A DNA stretch of 13,795 bases from positions 1 through 13,795 of the forward strand of contig JAAMXY010000804.1 of NCBI GenBank assembly GCA_019677205.1. The letters run 5' to 3'. Under the pieces are notes generated by a model, which saw nothing but the letters and a program-made list of their open reading frames with translations, was not told the DNA's origin and did no database searches. Both the position numbers and the translations under genes were made by a program. Below are positions 7,901 through 13,795 of the stretch, piece by piece (position 1 is the stretch's first letter; each line of letters opens with the position of its first letter). The stretch comes from Pinguiococcus pyrenoidosus (lineage: Eukaryota > Sar > Pinguiophyceae > Pinguiochrysidales > Pinguiochrysidaceae).

Positions 7901-9595
7901 ATGATGAAGCTCCTCCTCTTCGTCACGCTCATCATCTTGAGCTCGGCCTTTGCGGTCACGCCGCGAAGCGCGCTGCAGAAAGGGTGAGATGGCCGCGAAA
8001 CTCGGCTTTGTAGACCTCTGCGAGAGACCTGGGTTCGCGGCAGAGGCGATTCGAGAGCTGTGAACCGCGTAGAAGTGCGCATCAGCTTCGAGCTTGACCG
8101 CAAGAGATCATGGGTAGTCGCCGACGTCTTGCCTTTGCCGAAGAGCTTTACCGGAGAACGGACTTTGCCATGAGTTATCCAGAACCGCGCCGAATTGTGT
8201 TCAACTTCGAGTCGTCTGCTGTGGACAAAAGGATGAGGTTTGAGCGGAGAGCGTCCAAGCAGAGACCGTGAGTGATCTGCTAAAGTCTTGCAAGTATTTG
8301 CAGGGTGTGGAGATGAGGGAGAGACACCCATTGACCGCTGTGGCGTCAGCTGACCTGGCAGCTCACATCACGACGCCTCCTCCTCCCCCGTTCTCTTCTC
8401 TGCTCTTCTCTGCTCTTCTCAAACCAAACTAAACCAAACTAAACCAAACTAAACTCAACCCAACCCAACTAGGCGGTTCGTGCTGCAGCGGCCTCAGCAA
8501 AGGCGCCCGGTGCGGCAGGAGGCCGCCATTGGCTCCCTTTCCGGAGGTGGAGGAGACATTTTGCCCAGCGTGCAAGAGGATAAGGACGAGTACCGCAATG
8601 CCGTGGTGAAGACCATCATCACCGTCGCGTCCGCGCTGCTCTTTGGCTGCGGCGTCTGGACCTTCAAGGGGCGGACATCCGCGCTGGAGTTCTTCACGGG
8701 CTACATCGTGGAGCAGAGCCTCAGCGTGGACAACCTCTTTGTGTTCATCATGCTCTTCGACTACTTCAAAGTGCCGCCGGCCTTCCAGTCACGCGTGCTG
8801 TCGTGGGGCATCATTGGGGCGATCGTCATGCGAGGAGTGATGATTGTCTTGGGCGTGGCCGCGATCCAGCGCTTCCGAATCGTGATGCTGCTCTTTGCCG
8901 GCCTCTTGGTCGTTGCCGGTGGCCGCCTCATCAAGGAGAGCTTCGTCGCCGAAGAAGAGGACGAAGACCTGAGCAACAACTGGATCATGCGGGTCTCCAA
9001 GCGCCTTTGCAACGCTGTGGACTACTACGACGACGAGAAATTCTTCACGATCGCCAGTGGTAAGAGTTGGGGTCGCCCTAGTATGCACCATCTTAAACCC
9101 GAGCCCCCCCCATGACGACAGTGTTTGTTTGTTTGTTTATTTGTTTTTGGCCTGCCTGCTTGCTCGGCTGCTTGCGTGTCCACAGGTGTTCGACGGGCGA
9201 CGCCGCTGCTGCTTTGCTTGGTTTGCATTGAGCTCTCCGACTTCGTCTTCGCGGTCGACTCGATTCCCGCCGTGCTGGGGGTGTCGCAGGACCCCCTCAT
9301 CGTCTACTCGTCCAACGTTTTTGCCATCGCGGCCCTGCGATCCCTGTATGTGCTCGTCGCGAAGGCCATCGACGATCTCCCCTACCTCAAGCCCGCCGTC
9401 GGCCTGGTGCTCGGCTTCGTCGGTGCGAAGATGGTGGCGGAATTCTACCACTACGAGATCTCGACTGCAATCAGCCTGGGGGTCATCGTCGGTATTCTGG
9501 CCTTGTCGCTGATCGGCTCCGTGCTCTTCCCGCCCTCGAATAAGACAGACGCTGCGAAGGAGGTGCAGAAGAAGGTCAAGGCAAGCGCGGCGTGA
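7901..9595 (+). CDS. TerC-family integral membrane protein, probably plastid-targeted
   Basis: Three exons (7901-7983, 8473-9059, 9186-9595) give 359 residues with matching phases. Residues 1-18 are a signal peptide. The SSAFAVTP stretch resembles the ASAFAP cleavage motif of complex red plastids, and a basic, Gln/Arg-rich transit-like region follows to about residue 45. The rest is the TerC fold with about eight hydrophobic helices. Hallmarks are SLSVDNLFVF (S111-F119) and GVRRATPLLL...ELSDFVFAVDSIPAV (about 224-253), whose acidic residues are thought to bind metal. An acidic loop (about 187-193) lies between the halves. Bacterial TerC is linked to tellurite resistance and metal efflux; plant TERC acts in thylakoid membrane biogenesis. 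A thylakoid role or Mn/Ca transport role is inferred. The GVRRATP motif spans the intron 2 junction, which supports that splice. It converges on CHMP2. Confidence 0.9.
7984..8472 (+). other. TerC intron 1 (489 bp)
   Basis: Donor GTGAGA at 7984 and acceptor AACTAG ending at 8472, phase 2. It separates the signal-peptide exon from the mature protein, an exon arrangement that fits exon-shuffled targeting leaders. It is the longest placed intron here and ends in a decamer repeat array. Confidence 0.75.
8391..8461 (+). repeat. Two adjoining decamer arrays at the end of TerC intron 1
   Basis: Three copies of a T(T/G)CTCTTCTC-type decamer (8391-8420) are followed directly by three exact copies of AAACCAAACT (8421-8450) and degenerate copies up to the acceptor AG at 8471-8472. 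The first array is a polypyrimidine tract. The second offers several ACTAAAC stretches that resemble branch-point sequences, in reverse of the usual order (branch point, then pyrimidines). The role is inferred. Confidence 0.8.
9060..9185 (+). other. TerC intron 2 (126 bp)
   Basis: Donor GTAAGA at 9060 and acceptor TGTCCACAG ending at 9185, phase 1. Removal joins TIAS to GVRRATP, the conserved TerC motif. The intron has a (TTTG)n run at about 9122-9148, which gives a T-rich tract. Confidence 0.85.
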
Positions 9596-9631
9596 GGCTG
9601 TAGGACTAGCTGTATGATTCCTCGCGCCGAA

Positions 9632-9668
9632 GGCTTCCGAGGCGCATGGGGAAGCTGCCTCGGAAGCC
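9632..9668. repeat. Perfect 12-bp hairpin after TerC
   Basis: GGCTTCCGAGGC (9632-9643) pairs exactly with GCCTCGGAAGCC (9657-9668) across a 13-nt loop. The stem is GC-rich and sits 37 bp past the TerC stop, so it would form in the TerC 3' untranslated region. Confidence 0.85.
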
Positions 9669-9686
9669 GGTAGGTGGTAGTGCTGA

Positions 9687-9707
9687 AGAGCCTCCCAGTA
9701 AGGCTCT
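9687..9707. repeat. Second hairpin (7-bp stem) after TerC
   Basis: AGAGCCT (9687-9693) and AGGCTCT (9701-9707) are perfect complements around a 7-nt loop. It lies 18 bp downstream of the larger hairpin. Confidence 0.75.
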
Positions 9708-9745
9708 CCAGATGGGGCGACTCGTCACCACCGGCCAGAAAAAAA

Positions 9746-9751
9746 AATAAA
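9746..9751 (+). terminator. Possible polyadenylation signal AATAAA for TerC
   Basis: An exact AATAAA hexamer within an A-rich run, downstream of two hairpins and before the convergent CHMP2 stop. Such runs can arise by chance, and many protists do not use AATAAA. Confidence 0.35.
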
Positions 9752-9799
9752 CGCAAAGCCACAAAAGGGAAAACACCATGCTTCTTGGGCGTACGGACG

Positions 9800-10584
9800 C
9801 TACAAGCTCGCCAGTAATCTCCGCAGCTCCGCGTCGCTGATCTCCCCCTCGCCCTGCTTCTCCTGCTCCGCCTGCGGCAGCCGCGCATCCGGTGCCGCGA
9901 CCAAGCCCGAGGTCGCCTGTACTCCCACTTCGGCCAAAACCTGCGTCACGAGGTGATCTGCCTCGGCCTCGGTCCCCGGCTCGTCGAAGGCATCCGCCAA
10001 CGCGTCATCCACCATCTCTTCACTCAGCCCCGCGATCTCCTGCTGCCGGATGAAATCCTGCATGGCCTTTTGCGTCGTCTGGACCGAAGCAGCGGCGTTC
10101 ACCTTGCTTAACGCAGCGGCAGCAGTGCCCATGCTCTCGGCCAACACCGCGGTGGCCGCGATCGACTGCGCCTGCATGGCCGTGGAGCTTATGTGTGTCT
10201 GCGTGTGCAAGCAAAGGGATTAAAAATGGGACCTTTGCGCTTCTGAGGCCCTTTTCCCGGAGGAAATCTCACTTTTGCCACCAAAAGTCGATCCTTTGTG
10301 TTGCGAAGCTGCACCAGCTGCTTGGCCAGGATCTTGGAACCACGGGTGTTGCCCTTCTTGGCCTCCGCCTTGATCTCGGAGATCAGTTGGCGCTCCTGCC
10401 GCTCCAACGCTTGCACCTGCGGGCGCCAAGGGCGGTGAGACGCCGCAACGCCGCCTACAGAGCCTTTTCTATAGCGCACCTCCCGCTGCACCTCCCGCTC
10501 ATTGCGCTTCAGGTCGCGCTTGGTCTCCCGCGCCGTCTCTCGGGGCGTCTTCTTGGGCTGGCCAAAGCCCAAAAAGTTGCTCAT
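9800..10584 (-). CDS. ESCRT-III subunit, CHMP2B/VPS2 type
   Basis: Three exons (10584-10480, 10416-10273, 10198-9800) give 215 residues, almost the length of human CHMP2B (213). The N-terminal basic helical hairpin (KKTPRETARETKRDLKRNER, then QALERQERQLISEIK) and the RGSKILAKQLVQLRNTKDRL segment match the Snf7/VPS2 core. LSEEMVDDALADAF is the family's conserved acidic helix. The C-terminus ISDAELRRLLASL is a MIM1-like VPS4-binding motif. ESCRT-III subunits polymerise on membranes to cut vesicle necks in multivesicular-body sorting, cytokinesis and membrane repair, and VPS4 recycles them. The KILAKQLV wording favours CHMP2B over CHMP2A. Both introns are GT-AG and phase 0; intron 1 is 63 bp and stop-free, so an unspliced frame looks falsely continuous. 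Family call firm, subtype likely. Confidence 0.9.
10199..10272 (-). other. CHMP2 intron 2 (74 bp)
   Basis: Donor GTGAGA (from 10272) and acceptor CACGCAG (ending 10199) with a T-rich tract before it. Phase 0. It joins RLLVAK to THISSTAMQ, matching the uninterrupted family alignment at this point. Confidence 0.8.
10417..10479 (-). other. CHMP2 intron 1 (63 bp, stop-free)
   Basis: Donor GTGCGC (from 10479) and acceptor CCCGCAG (ending 10417). Length is a multiple of three and there is no in-frame stop. Splicing yields EVQREVQALERQ, the expected continuous helix; retention inserts 21 residues. Confidence 0.75.
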
Positions 10585-11106
10585 TGGAATCTCTTCAGCG
10601 CAGAAATGGCGCTTTTTCCGCCGCAGAAGGGAGATTTGGGGAGATTGGGGGAAGTTTCCAGGGAGTTTCGCCTTGCGGGAGCTTTAGCATGGCTGAATAC
10701 TGAATTTTAAAATTTGGCGGGAACGCCTCAGGGGCATTTCGTCGTCTTCTTTCGTCCGACGTGGGAGCGGGAGCCGGCGAGAGCGGCGCACACTGCTTTG
10801 GATGGCCGCTAGGTTCTCGCACTGGGCTGAACAAGAGGGAGAATGCGGATGGACAGCCAGCCTGGCGGGGAGGTTGCATGCGTAGGCCTTCCGTCGCGTG
10901 TGCGCAGGATCTCTCGGGTTGCTTCCTGTTGGTGGATGATCTCAACCATCATGTTTTCTTCCATCCCCCACACTCGCGGCCTGGCTGGAGCCAAAAGAGC
11001 ATGCCTTGCTTGGCTTCTCGGCTCCGTATCCGTGAACGTGCCTGACTGCCCTCTGTGTCCTCTTCTTGCCTTGCAAGGCGTCCTCAAGATCTGCTGATCG
11101 GAAGGG
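10585..11106. other. Spacer between the SET gene's end and the CHMP2 start
   Basis: A spacer of 522 bp. It should hold the CHMP2 promoter and 5' untranslated region near 10585-10750 and the SET 3' untranslated region near 11106. An A/T palindrome (10703-10714) abuts an E2F-like site. A 51-codon minus-strand frame (10964-10809) begins with a helical, acidic stretch (MEENMMVEIIHQQEATREIL) but resembles no family I know; it is unproven. The other frames look like noise. Confidence 0.4.
10713..10723. promoter_or_regulatory. E2F-like site upstream of CHMP2
   Basis: TTTGGCGGGAA is an exact match to the commonly cited E2F consensus. It is about 129 bp upstream of the CHMP2 ATG and directly beside the palindrome AATTTTAAAATT. 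Confidence 0.45.
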
Positions 11107-12846
11107 CTAGTCGATGAGCTTCTCAAGAAGCTGCTTCGCCGTCTCCACCAGTCTCGAGCGCTTTCGCCGATACCTGACCATCTCTACGAGGCGAGGGTCG
11201 ACCAAGTTCCGAAGCTCCAGGAGGGTTGCGCTTTCCTCTGCATTTGGCCCCAGCTTCAGGCTCGTCTCACACAGGCGGATGGCCGACTGGACCGCCACGG
11301 GAGACGTCTCCAGGTCTTCTGGCACTTCGCTCGTGAGTTCCGCGTCGAGTCGACGCACCGCGTTGAGCCATTTTCTAGCCTTCTTCCGCATCTCGTCCCG
11401 AAGCCTCTCGTCCGTGGGATCCTCCGGCTTGCCGGCGGAGTCCTTCCCTGCGCTGGTCAGCTCCGAGATGATGGCCTGCAAGCGGCAATCCAAGTCTTCC
11501 AGCAGCTTCATCTGCCCCGCGGCATCGTCGGGATCGGCCAAGCCATCGTTCGTTATCCTCGTGTTCTCCTCCGACAAGACGGACAGAGCAGCTGGTCGCA
11601 CTACCTCCATCGGCAGCTCCACGTCGGCGGCGGCGTCGGCGGCGTCGTCGCCGTCGTCGTCGATGAGGTCGCGGAGGTCGAGGGACTCCCTCCCTTCCGC
11701 TCGGTCCAGGACGAAGCCGTACTGCGCCATCATGCGACGCAAGCTCAAGGACGGTGGCTGAGCTGCCGAGAAAGGCACGTCCGGGACGTAGGTGAGATAG
11801 CTGATGGTGGCTTCCTCTCCAGCCGGAATGTCTCGCAGGGCGTAAAGCTCCACGAAGCTCTTGTCATCGGCCAAGCGGAAGTTGGCGTTCGGCTCGGGGC
11901 TGTGGTTTGCCATGTCCAGCACTGCGGAAGGGGCACAAGGAGCTCGTTTAGCTGAGGCACGAAAAGGCAAGTCCGGCAGTCCTCGAAAGTCCTGGGAAGA
12001 GGTGGAGGGTGTGCTTCTACCTGGTGGGAGGCCAAAGAGGTTCTCGTCGAGCTGGAACGCCCGGCTGCGAATGACGGAGAACGCCCACTCCAGCGCTGAA
12101 AGCGGGAAAGGAGGCGCAGTCTCCATCAGGCCCTGAAAGGCCTGGGCAAAGGCCTCTTCTCGCCGCCGCTCCTGCTCCTCGGTCACCATCAGCGTCGGGT
12201 ACAGCGCACGAAGGCGAGCCCGCTGCAACTTGGCGTCGCTTGCAAGGCGAGAGTGCCGGGCCTCTCGAAGCAGACGCTCGGGAGTCACCACTGGAAGCGT
12301 CAGCTCGCCCGGTGAGGGCAGCAGCAGGCTGTACGAGTCCCAGAAAGGACTCAGGCCGGCAGATTGGCCATACAACTTGCTGCCCGAGACCTCCACCAGC
12401 GCCAAGGACAGTCGGACATCCCAGGTTTCGCCCTGAAGCTGCCTCTCCTCGCTGGCAGGCTCTCTGAGATCACCGGCCAGGCCCCACATGGCATCGGTCT
12501 GGCCGGCAACGCTCGATCGGACGGCTCCCGAGGCGTCTGCCGCCAACACATGCGAGAGTTGCACTTTGGCAAGGCTTTGTCCTTCTGTCACAAGCTCCGA
12601 AGCGTACAAGCCGCGTCGTCCCTTGGCGTCTCGCTTGAGCACGACGGAGTGCGCGATCCTGTGCTGCTCCAGGATGGACAGGAAGAAGTCCTCTTCAGTG
12701 ATCGCGACGTTCGCGGCGCGACGGGCGGAGGACGGCCTGCTACCCCTCCGCTGCACGGCTGCGAAGCCTCCACCGCGACGCACCAGCAAGCACGCGATGC
12801 CCACATACCACCAAAACCGCCTGCGGGGCCGAGCGCAGGCGAACAT
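11107..12846 (-). CDS. SET-domain protein lysine methyltransferase, Rubisco-LSMT type, probable plastid leader
   Basis: Two exons (12846-12021, 11921-11107) give 546 residues. The first SET motif is GRRGLYASELVTEGQ (about 77-90). An LSMT-style insert follows, then LDMANHSPEPN (about 277-287, with the conserved NHS), IPAGEEATISYLTY (about 307-320, catalytic Tyr in the ISY motif) and YGFVLD (343-348). The C-terminal helical region has an acidic Asp/Ala linker and ends LVETAKQLLEKL, like the Rubisco-LSMT substrate-binding domain. Such enzymes methylate Lys on Rubisco, plastid aldolase or other non-histone targets. Residues 1-45 have basic residues, a short hydrophobic core (FWWYVGIACLLV) and GGGFAAVQRRGSRPS, a plausible bipartite plastid leader with Phe after cleavage. 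The intron splits LFGLPP from VLDMANH. Family firm; substrate unknown. Confidence 0.85.
   Translation of the reverse strand: MFACARPRRRFWWYVGIACLLVRRGGGFAAVQRRGSRPSSARRAANVAITEEDFFLSILEQHRIAHSVVLKRDAKGRRGLYASELVTEGQSLAKVQLSHVLAADASGAVRSSVAGQTDAMWGLAGDLREPASEERQLQGETWDVRLSLALVEVSGSKLYGQSAGLSPFWDSYSLLLPSPGELTLPVVTPERLLREARHSRLASDAKLQRARLRALYPTLMVTEEQERRREEAFAQAFQGLMETAPPFPLSALEWAFSVIRSRAFQLDENLFGLPPGRSTPSTSSQDFRGLPDLPFRASAKRAPCAPSAVLDMANHSPEPNANFRLADDKSFVELYALRDIPAGEEATISYLTYVPDVPFSAAQPPSLSLRRMMAQYGFVLDRAEGRESLDLRDLIDDDGDDAADAAADVELPMEVVRPAALSVLSEENTRITNDGLADPDDAAGQMKLLEDLDCRLQAIISELTSAGKDSAGKPEDPTDERLRDEMRKKARKWLNAVRRLDAELTSEVPEDLETSPVAVQSAIRLCETSLKLGPNAEESATLLELRNLVDPRLVEMVRYRRKRSRLVETAKQLLEKLID
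11922..12020 (-). other. Hidden 99-bp intron in the SET gene
   Basis: Donor GTAGAA (from 12020) and acceptor CCCCTTCCGCAG (ending 11922), phase 1. It is stop-free and a multiple of three, so the unspliced frame runs straight through. Its 33 codons (Ser/Pro/Arg-rich) interrupt a conserved SET segment just before the NHS motif, which is why splicing is preferred. Confidence 0.75.
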
Positions 12847-13416
12847 GGCCGCTCAATGGCGAGCCGGGCGTTCAAACCGCGCGGGATCTCCACAGCTTTG
12901 GCGTCAGATGGGACAGAGCACCAAAAAAGGATCGAGCCGTGTTCGGTTACACAGATATGGATGGGTGTTCCGATTCTCCGGCGGTTTCATTCTGGAGGGC
13001 AAAGTTTCGATAATTCCTATTACCAGACCATTATTACCAGACCATGACAGATGGACACGACCAGATTGCCTGCTTTCGTCACTGACCATGTGCGGACATT
13101 GGACGCGGGTGTAGCGTTTCCCTTGCTCGCGGGTATGATAGGGAAGATGGACAGAGATGTGTAAGTGACGAAATGGACTGTAGAGTGGGCTCAGCAGAAA
13201 GGTGTACATCTTTCATAGGGATCGTTGATTGGGTACGCCATCCGAAGGCGGCAATCGTTGTAAAGGACATGAGAATAAGCTGGGAAAGGTCTGGGGTGTT
13301 TTGTCCACGACTCCGTAAGCTCCGATTTGGCCACACTTGCACTGCTAGTACAGCAAGTACACTCAGCAAGTACATTCAGTGGTACACAGGCAGCTTTCCA
13401 CCTCAGTGGCAACCAA
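12847..13416. other. Spacer upstream of the SET gene and of the right-edge gene
   Basis: This 570-bp region lies between divergent starts, if the ORF at 13417 is a gene. It holds a tandem 14-bp duplication (13018-13045) and a short CAGCAAGTACA-type repeat near 13351-13376. I see no good TATA run, no E2F match of the quality seen elsewhere, and no convincing gene. The minus-strand frame 13209-12904 looks fortuitous. Confidence 0.35.
13018..13045. repeat. Tandem 14-bp duplication
   Basis: TATTACCAGACCAT occurs twice in direct succession (13018-13031 and 13032-13045) with no mismatch. Its position between divergent genes leaves its role open. Confidence 0.85.
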
Positions 13417-13795
13417 ATGGCAACAACCGCGGTGCGGAAACTGTTCTTCTTGGAGGACGGGGATCCGCCGTGGCACCTGTGCGAGCCTGTGGCGTCTCCC
13501 CGCTCACGCCAAGGGGATCCGGTCGAGGATCTCCGAAGAGGCGCCACTGCGGAGCTCCGGCAGCCGGGTGTGGGGCTTGCGGCGGAGCAGGGCTCAACCG
13601 CGCGGCCGCGGCGCGTGTTCCGAAAAATGCTCTGCGGGGCGCCCGGCTGCACCAGCCGGGCAAGAAAGCCGCACATGACCATCGACGGGGTGAGGCTCTG
13701 CGCGCTCCACTTCCGCCTTGGCACCGTGGGACAGCTCACAAGAAGGCAGGTTGGCCACCTGCCTGTGGGCCCTTTTGAGGCGGTGGCTAGGACCA
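13417..13795 (+). CDS. Unrecognised protein with a Cys/His cluster (partial, C-terminus off the window)
   Basis: From the ATG at 13417 a frame of 126 codons stays open to the right edge. Its codons are GC-rich like those of the neighbours (CTG, GAG, GCG), and the protein begins MATTAVRKLFFLEDGDPPW. A cluster at about residues 88-112, reading C-x4-C-x17-C-x2-H (CGAPGC, then LCALH), could bind zinc and loosely recalls the small CxxxxC...CxxH modules of some plant and protist regulators. I do not recognise the family. The frame is open upstream back to a TAA near 13271, so the ATG could be internal to a longer exon. No signal peptide is evident. The overlapping minus-strand frame (13739-13191) is less coding-like. 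Confidence 0.45.
   Translation, partial: MATTAVRKLFFLEDGDPPWHLCEPVASPRSRQGDPVEDLRRGATAELRQPGVGLAAEQGSTARPRRVFRKMLCGAPGCTSRARKPHMTIDGVRLCALHFRLGTVGQLTRRQVGHLPVGPFEAVART

Larger units (their letters stand above)
9596..9799. other. Convergent 3' region, TerC / CHMP2
   Basis: This 204-bp region lies between the TerC stop and the CHMP2 stop. It holds two hairpins in tandem and, on the plus strand, AATAAA at 9746-9751 within an A-rich run. That position, about 150 bp past the TerC stop, suits a polyadenylation signal. No gene seen. Confidence 0.55.

Noticed and set aside
12364-13114. Plus-strand frames of about 210-230 codons over the SET gene start
   Set aside because: They lie antisense to the SET N-terminus and its upstream region, with Arg/Ser-rich composition and no domain.
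13191-13739. 182-codon minus-strand frame at the right edge
   Set aside because: Its composition (Ser/Arg/Pro/Cys-rich) is less coding-like than the plus-strand frame from 13417, which has neighbour-like codon use.
1-13795. Dinoflagellate origin
   Set aside because: All introns placed with confidence are GT-AG. Dinoflagellates typically mix in GC-AG and GA-AG and often have G after the acceptor, which is not the rule here. Not fully excluded.
1-13795. tRNA, rRNA, CRISPR, phage or IS elements
   Set aside because: No cloverleaf, rRNA-like segment, spaced direct-repeat array or transposase-like protein was found on either strand by reading.

Overview
This looks like nuclear DNA from a GC-rich, intron-bearing photosynthetic protist. 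The genes are eukaryotic (ESCRT-III, COX19, thioredoxin-PUB, SET-domain methyltransferase). Every intron I could place with confidence is short and GT-AG. Two proteins (TerC and a Rubisco-LSMT-like SET protein) begin with what look like signal peptide plus transit peptide leaders with a Phe near the expected cleavage point, as in algae with a secondary red plastid (stramenopile, haptophyte, cryptophyte or relatives). The uniform GT-AG introns argue against a typical dinoflagellate. I cannot name the species.

Layout, left to right: (1) a Trp-repeat, SFI1/centrin-binding-like gene on the minus strand, running off the left edge (1 to about 2497); (2) a RING-H2 protein, plus (2889-3404); (3) a thioredoxin-UIM-UBA-coiled coil-PUB protein, minus (3853-5512); (4) COX19, plus, in about four exons (6002-6633); (5) glyoxalase II, minus (6697-7692); (6) a plastid-type TerC membrane protein, plus, three exons (7901-9595); (7) a CHMP2B/VPS2-type ESCRT-III subunit, minus, three exons (9800-10584); (8) a SET/LSMT methyltransferase, minus, two exons (11107-12846); (9) the start of an unrecognised plus-strand gene at the right edge (13417 onward). 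The first seven genes alternate strand strictly, giving head-to-head pairs that share a short upstream region and tail-to-tail pairs with 63-450 bp between stop codons. The three complete head-to-head spacers carry the AT-rich, TATA-like islands of an otherwise GC-rich window, and two of them plus the CHMP2 upstream region carry E2F-type sites.

The genes do not form one pathway. Loose themes are protein turnover and membrane remodelling (RING, thioredoxin-PUB, CHMP2), organelle biogenesis (COX19, TerC, LSMT) and methylglyoxal detoxification (GLO2). The most unusual protein is the thioredoxin-UIM-UBA-PUB fusion. The least expected observation is the recurrence of E2F-like palindromes upstream of unrelated housekeeping genes. 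Exon structures are inferred by eye from splice signals, reading phase and family resemblance; no alignment or transcript was available. No tRNA, rRNA, CRISPR array or intact mobile element was seen.
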